From positions 68,081 through 96,128 of the forward strand of contig NW_014577184.1 of the NCBI RefSeq assembly GCF_000485595.1: a DNA stretch of 28,048 nucleotides, written 5' to 3'. This stretch comes from Priapulus caudatus (Eukaryota; Priapulida; Priapulimorpha; Priapulimorphida; Priapulidae). A program made the translations under genes and the position numbers. Below, one piece after another: positions 9,923-17,363 of this stretch (its first letter is position 1; each line of letters opens with the position of its first letter). Under the pieces are notes generated by a model, which worked only from the letters and a program-made list of their open reading frames with translations, was not told the origin of the DNA and ran no database searches.

Positions 9923-12900
9923 TGGGTGCATGTGGGTGCGTGGATGCGTGCGTGGATGCGTGCGTGCGTGTGTGTTGTTTGGGTGTGTGCGTGTGTCTGT
10001 GTGTATAAATTAGAGAAAAGCACACAGACGGCAATGGCTTCGTAACATTAAAATGAAAATATGGCATACACCGTACACGATAGTCATTTTTCACTATATT
10101 GCCCATAGAGCGAGCTTTTGGAGACACCGTCTGTCATACATATGTCTATATTGATAATATATATATATTATATCAAAATTATTAATATATATAGAGGCGA
10201 GAGAGAGAGAGAGAGGGAGAGAGAGAGAGGGCAGACAGATAGATGGACACACATATATATATACATATATAAATAGGTGAATCACATTGCTGTTTCTTTC
10301 TGCTTGACAGTTGGTTGACAGGGGCATGGTGTGGAACTCGGACCTCGTGGAGGCCCTGGAGCTGCAGAACCTGCTCCTCAACTCACTGGAGACGGTGTAC
10401 AGCGCCGAGGCGCGCAAGGAGAGCCGCGGCGCGCACGCTCGTGAGGACTTCAGGGTATGGTGCTCGTGGCATCGCGGGTGGCTCCATAGCGCACCTATTC
10501 TTACCTGCCTCGCCTATTCTATACCTATTCTTACCTGCATCGCCATCCATTGCATCACCTATATTGAGTGATTCGAAGAAAGGGTCGAGCACGATTTGGT
10601 TATTAGCGGTTTCATCTCGCAAACAGTTTGGCATGGGACAATTAATCTATTCGCCTGGAATGATTGGCAAGCAGCCCTAGCCACTCAGCATCGTGGTAGG
10701 ACACTCTTAAAATGCTGCTTAGCAATTGAGTGCTGCAATGTCGACATTCTAGCATGCTACGTGCAAAACGCTTGTAATCTAGTGTAGTTCGACTGACCTA
10801 GCAGCAATATCTCGGTGTGGGGGCGTAGCTATCTCGCTCAGACAGATAGTTCCTTTACCCTACAGTCAGGGTAAGAGTAGTCAGGGTACACGCATGTTAT
10901 GGGATCTCTGCACCAGATATATGTAAACATCTAGTATAATAACGGGGAAGTGCAAATAGTTTAAAAACATTAAACGATTGGATCTCAATGAATGAATGAA
11001 TTACTGTTTATAATTTTGCCAGTAGTAGTGATTATGATACAGTTGTTATATATAGTTCAATTATAACCATTATTATAACAACTGTGTATGCAACAACTTA
11101 AAACAATGGTTATAATTAGTGGTTTTGTATTGTGTGAGAAGACAGTTATGACACATTGGTTTCTGCATGATGCCTGACTGGGCTTGGGATAGGCTGGGCT
11201 TAAAGAGAGGCTTTCGTGCATTGGGGGTACAGGCCAGGGACAGACCTGGATGACATAGGATGGTTGCAGCCGTTTGTCCCACCCGAGACGAAGTGGACTG
11301 TTGCTAAATCCATTACCGGATTACCAATAGTAGCAAAATTAGCATTTGCTACGGGCCCCACAGTTTTAGGGATCTTGTAATATCATGACATCCGTAATAT
11401 CTAATATAAATTTTGTTATAATAAAAAAATCATTATTTTAGTAGGCCTATACACGTGAACTTGATAAGATAATGAGTGCTGGCAGAGTTCATCTGTCAGT
11501 AAGTCTATTACAAATGTATTTGATTTAGATTAAGTTAAATTTATGTGTTTTAATATTTGAATTTTTTTTAAATTTAGTGCCCCTTCATAACATATGCTAC
11601 AGGCCCCGCACTAGCTTAATCCGACCCTGGCCAACTCCATGCATTGTGCTTGCTCTTGCAGGAACGCATTGACGAGTTGGACTACAAGAAGCCGTTGGCA
11701 GGTCAGGAGAACGTCCCCTTCGAGAAGCACTGGCGAAAGCACACCATGGTCGGGTGTGACCACAACACTGGCAAGGTACGTAGCCGGCATTCTGCGGGCG
11801 ATTCTCGTGCCTAGAATGACTGTTTTTCAATTGTTCATACGGGTTAGGTCCCGGTAAGCCTGTTGAGTCCTGGAGTTTTGAAATGTAATTTGCCAGGTTC
11901 AGAAAGTGTTGGAAATTAGACTATGGTGTTGGAAGGTGCTGCCAAGTAGTACATTTTATTTTTGTCCTAGAAAGTCTTTGATGGAAATCGGACGATATAA
12001 GGCACACAAATTGTTCCTTGTTAATTGTGTCCTAAAATCTCACGACCATGGAGATGGAATTAGTTGCTATCATTGATTACAGTGATGTAAATAGCTTGTC
12101 ACTGCTTGGCTAGAAAAACCATGGTGTTGTGCATTTCTCGGTGATGCCTTTACTTTAAAAGTTAAAAATGCCTTCGGGTGACTATAGGACTGCTAAAAAC
12201 CTCGCATTTCCTGTAGCTAGATATCGATCGTGCTACCACCTGCCGTCGGATATCTATGGTGAAGTGATGATGGTGTAATGATGTAGCGAAATGTAGTTTG
12301 GTTTTCAGCGATATACAAATGTAGTTGTGAGCTGTGCTCTGGATCTGGATCTGAATGCAAATCTGGTTCCAGATTGTTTATTTCAGTACTTGGTCACACT
12401 CTCTCAACTAACTAGCTGTGTGGTTAGGAAGTTGAAGTCTTGATTCACTGGTTATTCATTGAGCCAACCTCTCTGCTGCGAGCTGAGGGTGATCATTGCC
12501 AGGGTGTTTTACATCTTAGCGATTTTATGTGTGTCCCACTATTACTAGGACTGGACTTCCTATGCAGTCATTTACTTATTTCCTTTTATGCAGTCGTTTT
12601 ACGTGGGTACCACTAGTGGCTCATTGTTTTCCTGTAGTCAAGAGCCAAGCGGTCATTGTCAGAAACGCGTTACTCGTAATATTCATCCTCATCGTAACTT
12701 GCATTCTGACTAGACTTGTTTTCCTTGTTTGCTTGCAGATAAATCTGCACTACAGACCGGTGATAGATGCGACAATAGATGATAACTGCATGACAACATG
12801 TGTTCTAACTAAAGATTTGTTTTCCTTGTTTGCTTGCAGATCAATCTGCACTACAGACCGGTGATAGATGCGACAATAGATGATAACTGCATGACAACAT

Positions 12901-13027
12901 GTGTTCTAACTAAAGATTTGTTTTCCTTGTTTGCTTGCAGATCAATCTGCACTACAGACCGGTGATAGATGCGACAATGGATGCGAATGACTGCCCAACA
13001 GTACCTCCAGCTGTCAGATCGTACTAG
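4698..13027 (+). CDS. SDHA: Succinate dehydrogenase flavoprotein subunit, C-terminal seven exons
   Basis: SDHA carries covalent FAD and oxidises succinate to fumarate in mitochondrial complex II, passing electrons to the iron-sulfur subunit SDHB; it acts on the matrix side of the inner membrane. Seven exons (4698-4893, 5287-5487, 6597-6689, 8038-8136, 10311-10454, 11662-11775, 12941-13027) join in one frame with AG acceptors and GT donors and give 310 codons, about the last half of the usual protein of roughly 660 residues. Visible blocks are the HYNMGG segment with the substrate-binding His, the [18 protein letters not shown] segment with the substrate-binding Arg and FAD contacts, the AAVFR helix region, the [10 protein letters not shown] segment, the HWRKHT segment and the C-terminal TVPPAVRSY. 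The transit peptide and FAD-binding N-terminal half are not in the window; the next exon upstream appears only as the inverted fragment at 285-452. Confidence 0.97.
5110..5280. repeat. TG/CG-rich microsatellite in SDHA intron
   Basis: Imperfect (TG)n with interspersed CG steps runs almost to the next exon's acceptor (TCGACAG at 5280-5286). It therefore replaces a normal pyrimidine tract, leaving only a short one (CTTCCATCCTCGACAG). Confidence 0.85.
5287..5487 (+). CDS. SDHA: SDHA exon b ([10 protein letters not shown] to ALPEMKA)
   Basis: 201 nt, 67 codons, phase 0 at both ends; acceptor GACAG, donor GTGAGT. It encodes [20 protein letters not shown] and [13 protein letters not shown], the most conserved stretch of the family: the Arg in GANRLG contacts the dicarboxylate and the SLLD residues lie against FAD. 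The 3' end of this exon and its donor are duplicated in tandem about 161 bp downstream. Confidence 0.97.
5455..5766 (+). repeat. 161-bp tandem duplication across an SDHA exon/intron border
   Basis: The last 33 bases of exon b (GCCCGGCGACGCCCTGCCCG onward), the donor and about 120 bases of intron recur with a period of 161 bp (copy 1 from about 5455, copy 2 from about 5616 to 5766). In copy 2 the donor GTGAGT has become ATGAGT and no acceptor precedes the exon remnant, so the copy looks like dead intron sequence. The two copies have diverged by substitutions and small indels. Confidence 0.9.
5488..6596 (+). other. SDHA intron b-c
   Basis: Contains the dead exon-end copy, a GATA/GACA-type microsatellite at about 5935-5990 and otherwise AT-rich sequence. 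Open frames at 6031-6318 and 6297-6845 are intron read-through and a shadow of the next exon; no separate gene is recognised. Confidence 0.7.
6597..6689 (+). CDS. SDHA: SDHA exon c (NAGEESV to LRLQMQK)
   Basis: 93 nt, 31 codons, phase 0; acceptor GACAG, donor GTTTGT (weaker than the others). It encodes [18 protein letters not shown], matching the NAGEESVMNLDKLRFADG region that opens the helical domain after the FAD domain. Confidence 0.96.
6690..8037 (+). other. SDHA intron c-d
   Basis: No gene. It carries the 456-bp inverted-repeat transposon at 7433-7888, a fragment with GGGCCGTAGCTAGCC at about 7264 that looks like part of a dispersed repeat, and short direct repeats of GATGACRTCTGCGC at about 7955-8000 just upstream of the exon d acceptor. 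Confidence 0.6.
7433..7888. mobile_element. Tc1/mariner- or pogo-like MITE
   Basis: A 456-bp element with a perfect 26-bp terminal inverted repeat: left end CAGTAAAAACCTGCGTATAA plus GAACCT, right end its exact reverse complement, flanked on both sides by TA. CAGT termini and a TA target duplication fit the Tc1/mariner/pogo group. The inside is AT-rich, contains further AGGTTCTTA copies in both orientations, and has no transposase frame, so it is non-autonomous. Perfect termini suggest it inserted recently. Confidence 0.88.
8038..8136 (+). CDS. SDHA: SDHA exon d (QMQTNAAVF to GLEDLK)
   Basis: 99 nt, 33 codons, phase 0; acceptor TTGCAG, donor GTGAGG. It encodes [17 protein letters not shown], matching the NHAAVFRVGSVLQEGC block of SDHA. 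The Gln at the start aligns with Ser in vertebrate SDHA, which supports the chosen acceptor over an earlier one. Confidence 0.96.
9800..9990. repeat. (TGCG)n microsatellite
   Basis: A nearly pure run of GTGC/TGCG at about 9830-9925 is flanked by degenerate TGTG, TGGG and TGGATGCG variants. It is long enough to be length-polymorphic and prone to assembly error. Confidence 0.95.
10145..10272. repeat. AT and GA dinucleotide microsatellites
   Basis: An (AT)n tract, then an imperfect (GA)n tract at about 10196-10232, a short GACA/GATA run and a second (AT)n tract, ending about 40 bases before the SDHA exon e acceptor. Confidence 0.9.
10311..10454 (+). CDS. SDHA: SDHA exon e ([11 protein letters not shown] to AREDFR)
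   Basis: 144 nt, 48 codons, phase 0; acceptor TTGACAG, donor GTATGG. It encodes [18 protein letters not shown] and [15 protein letters not shown], matching the C-terminal helical domain (DRGMVWNTDLVETLELQN and [14 protein letters not shown] in vertebrates). [10 protein letters not shown] is diagnostic of the SDHA/fumarate reductase flavoprotein family. Confidence 0.97.
10455..11661 (+). other. SDHA intron e-f
   Basis: No gene. It contains a near-repeat of CCTATTCTTACCTGC at about 10495-10540, the dispersed repeat copy at about 10605-10850, and an AT-rich stretch bounded by related ATTTGCTACGGGCCCC (about 11344) and ATATGCTACAGGCCCC (about 11590) motifs, followed by AATCCGACCCTGG, which resembles an eroded hAT-type terminus. 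Confidence 0.55.
10605..10850 (+). repeat. Dispersed ~230-bp repeat, copy 1
   Basis: Shares ordered blocks with copies at about 16906-17170 and 24420-24632: GCCTGGAATG, AATGCTGCTTAGCAA, GTGCTGCAATGTCGACA, then a GACCTAGCA/AACCTAACA block and CAGACAGATAG. All three lie in the same orientation. No terminal inverted repeat, poly(A) tail or clear tRNA-like promoter is visible, so the class is unknown; a SINE-like or truncated element is possible. Confidence 0.75.
11662..11775 (+). CDS. SDHA: SDHA exon f ([11 protein letters not shown] to DHNTGK)
   Basis: 114 nt, 38 codons, phase 0; acceptor CTTGCAG, donor GTACGT. It encodes [14 protein letters not shown] and [11 protein letters not shown], matching RIDEYDYSKP and PFEEHWRKHT of SDHA. 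The last residues NTGK precede the C-terminal strand exon. Confidence 0.96.
11776..12940 (+). other. SDHA intron f-g
   Basis: No separate gene recognised. The 3' end contains two upstream copies of the terminal exon's acceptor region, described separately. Confidence 0.65.
12704..13000 (+). repeat. 101-bp triplication of the SDHA terminal-exon acceptor
   Basis: The segment TTTTCCTTGTTTGCTTGCAG plus AT(A/C)AATCTGCACTACAGAC onward occurs three times, with acceptors ending at 12738, 12839 and 12940, a period of exactly 101. Copies 1 and 2 share an exon-like part ([16 protein letters not shown]) followed by a divergent segment; only copy 3 continues into the conserved end of SDHA. Copies 1 and 2 have intact pyrimidine tracts and AG, so they are potential alternative acceptors. 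Splicing to either without further splicing reads about 41 (copy 1) or fewer codons to a shared TGA in copy-2/copy-3 sequence and loses the conserved C-terminus. Confidence 0.93.
12941..13027 (+). CDS. SDHA: SDHA terminal exon g ([10 protein letters not shown] to AVRSY, stop)
   Basis: 87 nt, 28 codons plus TAG, phase 0; acceptor GCTTGCAG. It encodes [10 protein letters not shown] and [11 protein letters not shown], matching the EYRPVIDKTL and CATVPPAIRSY C-terminus of SDHA. It is the third and only complete copy of the triplicated acceptor region. Confidence 0.97.
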   Translation: MNLHYRPVIDATMDANDCPTVPPAVRSY

Positions 13028-14225
13028 TCCCGCTGACAATTCAAGCCACACAATGTCTCAGACAGATGCACAACACCTGCAGCACCGGCGCAGTAACCGA
13101 AGGCAATAGTGTGCACACATAGTGGTAGCGAGTGTGGCTGCCTGTTAACTTAGTCCCGAGGTCTATCGCACCGCAGTTGCTTCTACGCAAGAATGTACTT
13201 GCATCACATTCACTATCAGCTATGCTTAACTTGGGTGGCCCGGGAACGGGTAAGCGGTACTGAAAACGTGGGTTTCCATCGTAGCGGCTCTCCGGGTTTC
13301 CGTTCTAGAGGTGTATCGTTCGTGCACGTGAGAGTCAAGCGTCTGACGAGGCGGTCTCATGCTCTAGGGCGTCACAGCGAGATGCATGACTGCCTGCACG
13401 GAGCCGGCTCCGCCGCCCACGTTCATAACTGCTTGACCGTCTAATTATTGTAGAAGGAATCCATCTTCATGTGGACATCCACATCTGTGTTCTCCCACCT
13501 GTGACCGTAGTGAATATAGATCTTTCCCACTAGGTTTCTAGAGAGAATTAGCTGCATGCATGTTTTGATGGGGTTTCTGTTTACTAATTGCTCACCTTGT
13601 TGACCAGTAAGTACTACGTGGTTCTTTGTTATTTATTCTTCGATGATGTCACGTGGCAAGCTAACAGTTGTATACAGTAGTTTTGGCATAGTGGTGACCA
13701 CTCCTGATTGCAAATCACAGACGTGCATAATGATGAGGAAACTATGGTAATGGAAATCAGAGACTAGTCAACTTACCAATTAATTACCATTACCGCCCGT
13801 TTATAGCTAGCTATATGAAGCACTAACGTCAGCCAGTAAGTAGAAGTTGGAATTTGTACAGGCACTTGTATATCTGTGGCAGGTATTGTGAACGATGTGT
13901 TTTTTTCACTTACGTTTTCCCCTCCCCGCGATCTCGTTTCAGAATGAGAATTTTACATGGCAATGTCTGTCGATCGTCTCGTTTAATTTGCGTCTGACGG
14001 AATTTGCAGTCGTGATTAAGTGTTTGTTGTTCAGTGGTTGATGTAGTGGTGGTGCACACTGTGTGATAGTGTTGGATAGATCTAGTACCTCGAACTCCAT
14101 ACAAATGAATGACCGGCTGTAGTAAACAGACTTTGATGTTACCACACTCGCGCCTTGTTCGTTTTAGTTCTTACTTGTGAATCCACACGAGCTAAACACT
14201 ATATATCATTACAACCATAAGTATA

Positions 14226-14289
14226 CAAGAGTCCATAATAGAAAGATGAGTAGAGTCCATGATAGTCTATTTTCTATTATGGACTCTTG
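14226..14289. repeat. Perfect 19-bp inverted repeat (hairpin)
   Basis: CAAGAGTCCATAATAGAAA at 14226-14244 is repeated as its exact reverse complement at 14271-14289, with a 26-base spacer that itself contains another AGAGTCCAT copy. This could be a small fold-back element or a strong RNA hairpin in an extended SDHA 3' untranslated region. Confidence 0.85.
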
Positions 14290-14858
14290 ACACATACATG
14301 TACTACTATAAATTAAATAGATATGTTAATGGTATAATAACTAGTGGCTCTCATATTCTGTAATTTATATATAGTGATGACCCATGTTGTACACAGTATA
14401 GCAGTGGGTTTTGTGCAAAAGTGCTCACACACTACAGAATGCCATCTCGAGGTAATGAAACAAATTAAGTGACGCATTTTATATGTGGAATGACCTTTTC
14501 AAATTTATTACTGCACCTCACTGAATAACTCTGCAGGAATATACTCTCTCGAGATATAAATCTACAGCTACGTCTGTACAAATATAGCTGCTGGCCCGAG
14601 CTATGTGGACAACTCCGAACAAACCGCACGTGTCACATAATTATAACCTGTAATTGTCTTACCTTAGCTAACAATACAAAATAACACGCACAACACTCCC
14701 TCGTCGTCCAACCCATCAGAGCACTGGCACATCTTTCGGTCATACTGTACATATTTCACACAACTTCAAAAAAAACAATCCCCACGGGAATTAATAGACG
14801 TGCATAACAGGCAACCAAGATGTGTCACGACGCTACACGCAAATTAGTAGAAACGGAC

Positions 14859-15033
14859 CGACTGCTATATATATATATATATATATATATATAACGCAAA
14901 TGCATTTCAGAAAAGCAATCAATTAATTTGAAAAAAATAACCCGCATTACGACTGCTATATATATATATATATATATAACGCAAATGCATTTCAGAAAAG
15001 CAATCAATTAATTTGAAAAAAATAACCCGCATT
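14859..15033. repeat. 91-bp tandem duplication with (AT)n
   Basis: CGACTGCTATATATAT, an (AT)n run, then AACGCAAATGCATTTCAGAA and an A-rich end CCCGCATT occur twice (starts 14859 and 14950). Apart from (AT)n length the copies look essentially identical, so the duplication is recent or an assembly artefact. Confidence 0.92.
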
Positions 15034-15420
15034 TGTTAAAAATACAATTTCTGGCACGTCACAAGAAATGAACGAATTATGATGAGAGAAGCAAAACGAG
15101 CAGTAGTGGCCGCTTTGGCTAAACGCTCTCGGCAAAAGGAAATCTGGCAAGCCACCGTGCCACCAAGACATCTCTGCAAGACACTCCTCACTACTGCCGG
15201 AGAGTGTTGCTGTTGTCTGTAACCGCTATAGCTGCTCGATACAGTGTCCACGAAGAACTGACATCCCAGAGCCTGCACCAGCGAAGCCATCGCTGCTACG
15301 CCAGCGAGGCTAGCATCCTCTTATATGATGCCGAAGCGTCTGTTAGCTGCTGTCGCGACGTTGCTTGCTCTGCACGATGCTACACAAAGTGCGAGCCACC
15401 TCCTCCCCGTTTGCCAAGCC

Positions 15421-15589
15421 GAGTCAAACCTGTGTTAGTGGCCACTACTTCTACAGAATGACCACTTTTGGCGGGGTCTCCTTCAAGTGGCGATTATACA
15501 GTGAAACGACATCCGTTGACGGAATTGCCACCTGTTCATTAAGGCCACTTAAGCGTTTTCCTCGACGGCTCCTATATACAGGTTTGACT
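15421..15589. mobile_element. MITE-like element, CAGTCAAACCTGT ends, eroded
   Basis: Left end GAGTCAAACCTGT and right end ACAGGTTTGACTG are inverted, about 169 bp apart; TA follows the right end but the left flank is not TA. Internal GTGGCCACTA, AAGTGGC and GGCCACTTAAG blocks are arranged as imperfect inverted repeats. The ends match those at 23196-23371, so the two probably belong to one TA-targeting family. Confidence 0.65.
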
Positions 15590-16246
15590 GTATATTCGCT
15601 AGTGTCTCGTGATCATGCATACTAGTGCTCTAGTGCTGCATGCTATATAGCTGCGTGCATATATTCTAGTGCAGACTGGTCGGTACTTCCATCTCTTTCA
15701 CGTTCTATCGCGCGCACATACGCACAACTAAATCACACGTACAAAATTTGCTCGTCAAATTTGGCACAATCGAGTTTTGATATATGCCGTACGATTTCAT
15801 CAGGATTGTCATTATGACACTCCTGGTCTTATTTTACACCCCGCGGGAACGCGAGGGAATGTGGGGGGGATTTTCTGAGAGCGTTTCTGTGTTACTGGCA
15901 TATAAGCAAAAAATATCACACTAGGAGTGATATATTTTTGGGTTGTAGGCTACAGCGTCTCACGGAGCCAAGCACATTGCACCCAGATGTTGTCTGGCGA
16001 ATGTCGATAGAATACCGGGGCTTTACACGCGCACCAGCCAAAAACAGGTCACCGAAAATATAACTGCCCTTGAATGCCACAAGCGTTCAAGCACCCATAT
16101 CGTTCACGTGTCGAGCTGCACCTCATATATATGCTCTATATACTGCACACGTGCAGCATACACATGAAGATGCCGCTGTAAAATCGTATCCACGCTAACA
16201 TAGATGCGATTTCACTGTCGATAGCTGTCACCGTTTGTGTCCGTCA

Positions 16247-16259
16247 AATAAATTTTATT
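16247..16259. promoter_or_regulatory. Candidate two-way poly(A) signal
   Basis: AAATAAATTTTATTT contains AATAAA on the + strand (16247-16252) and AATAAA on the - strand (16254-16259). For the ankyrin gene this would give a 3' untranslated region of about 1.1 kb; for SDHA over 3 kb, which is less likely. The motif is common by chance in AT-rich DNA, so this is a weak call. Confidence 0.3.
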
Positions 16260-16905
16260 TCATTTTTTCTTTAAACAGATCAATACAACTGCACGGACGC
16301 TGCTCGCAATTATCGTTAGATATATAGATATCGTTAGATATCTATAACAGGACACCATCGCGTGGTGTGGCTCTATGTACACACTGTACACGTATGTGAT
16401 AATAATACTTCTCCGATAGTCCATAAACTCTGGAAAATTGCCCAAAGGCACAAAATATGAACGCAACAACAAAGCGCCTGTAGTGCTCGTTCTGACAGGG
16501 AAGCACTCCAGAAATAACTACACGGGAGATAACAATATCAACAGCAACAAGTCTCCCCAAATCAATAAAGTCAATTGAGGGTTTGACATCAAGTGAACAG
16601 TGGCGCTTACATGCAACCCGATAACACACTGTTATATGTTTTGTGAAATAATCGATGAAAGACGCCGCTGCAACCAACCATGCATGAAATGACGTTTTCC
16701 GGGAAATAATCTCAAAACTGCACACACTAGACAAACAAGGGGAGAAAAAAACCTCGGCAAGCCGGAAAGCAAGCATCAGGCTATGTTTACGAAAACACAC
16801 ACCGCATAAAAACACTGACCGATAATAAAAAAAGAACAATCATCTTTACACGAATCGATGTGAATCACTTACATCATCCTCTGGCACAAGTGAGCATAGT
16901 AATAA

Positions 16906-17170
16906 CGCATTTCAAAGCTGCTCTCGACCCACTGGCTGGGGCCCAGAGTGCAAAACTGACCCATCCGCCTGGCGCCAATGCCAGGCAACGCCGGCTGACC
17001 AGCGTTGCGAATAGGGCACTCTAAAGGACAATGCCTAGCAACAAAGTGCTGAAAAGTCGATGATTTGGCATGCACACGAGCAAAAACACGTACAAAAAAC
17101 TGGTCTAGCTCGATCGACCTAGCAATATCAGTCACGAGAAGGAGATGCGGGGATCTTGCTCAGGCCAACA
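16906..17170 (+). repeat. Dispersed ~230-bp repeat, copy 2
   Basis: Shares CCCATCYGCCTGG, GGCACTCTAAA, GCCTAGCAACAAAGTGCTG, GTCGA-GATTTGGCATGCA, ACTGGTC and GACCTAGCAATATCA with the copies at about 10605 and 24420, in the same order and orientation. It includes extra bases (ACACGAGCAAAAACACGTAC) missing or altered in the others. It lies just downstream of the ankyrin gene's stop codon, so it is probably in its 3' untranslated region, in antisense. Confidence 0.72.
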
Positions 17171-17256
17171 GGTCGATCTCGCCAGGCGTCTTACCCCGTG
17201 AAGGCTCACGACACGTTACACTCCTCAGCCTGCCACGGTATAATGTCGTCGTCGTC

Positions 17257-17351
17257 GTCGCCGCGGCGACCCATCCCGCACGTCTGAGCGCGTCGATCGT
17301 CGCCGCGGCGACGCATCTCACGTACGAGCGCGTCGGCGTCGCCGCGGCGAC
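17257..17351. repeat. Three copies of the palindrome GTCGCCGCGGCGAC
   Basis: The perfect 14-bp palindrome GTCGCCGCGGCGAC occurs at 17257-17270, 17299-17312 and 17338-17351, about 40 bp apart, with GAGCGCGTCG in each spacer. The block starts 13 bases downstream of the ankyrin stop codon (TGA at 17366-17364 on the - strand), so it lies in the 3' untranslated region. Each copy could form a short GC hairpin, or the block may be a small tandem repeat of about 40 bp. Confidence 0.9.
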
Positions 17352-17363
17352 CGCCGGCCGTCG

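Larger units (their letters stand above)
8137..10310 (+). other. SDHA intron d-e
   Basis: No gene recognised over about 2.2 kb. It holds a CG-rich patch at about 8930-9170, a short repeat in which CGGGCTAGCRTT occurs twice (about 9427 and 9497), the TGCG microsatellite at 9800-9990 and an AT/GA microsatellite near the 3' end. Open frames through the microsatellites (Cys/Val/Arg or His/Thr/Ala) are artefacts. Confidence 0.65.
13028..17363. other. Region between two convergent genes, no recognised gene
   Basis: The 3' flanks of SDHA (+) and the ankyrin gene (-). Contents: a perfect hairpin at 14226-14289, a 91-bp tandem duplication at 14859-15033, a MITE-like element at 15421-15589, a two-way poly(A) signal candidate at 16247-16259, a dispersed repeat copy at about 16906-17170 and three identical palindromes at 17257-17351. 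The longest open frame (16342-16839, - strand, 165 codons) has no recognisable motif and is rejected as a gene. No AATAAA lies close downstream of the SDHA stop. Confidence 0.6.

Noticed and set aside
9697-10127. His/Thr/Ala- or Cys/Val-rich open frames
   Set aside because: Translation of the TGCG microsatellite.
12739-12936. Copies 1 and 2 of the SDHA acceptor as cassette exons
   Set aside because: The possible donor (GTGTTC after ACAACAT) would make a 61-base exon that shifts the frame, so regular inclusion would break SDHA. Left as alternative acceptors only.
16342-16839. 165-codon open frame on the - strand
   Set aside because: No recognisable motif or start context, lies in the likely 3' flank of the ankyrin gene, and composition looks random. 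Kept only as a note.
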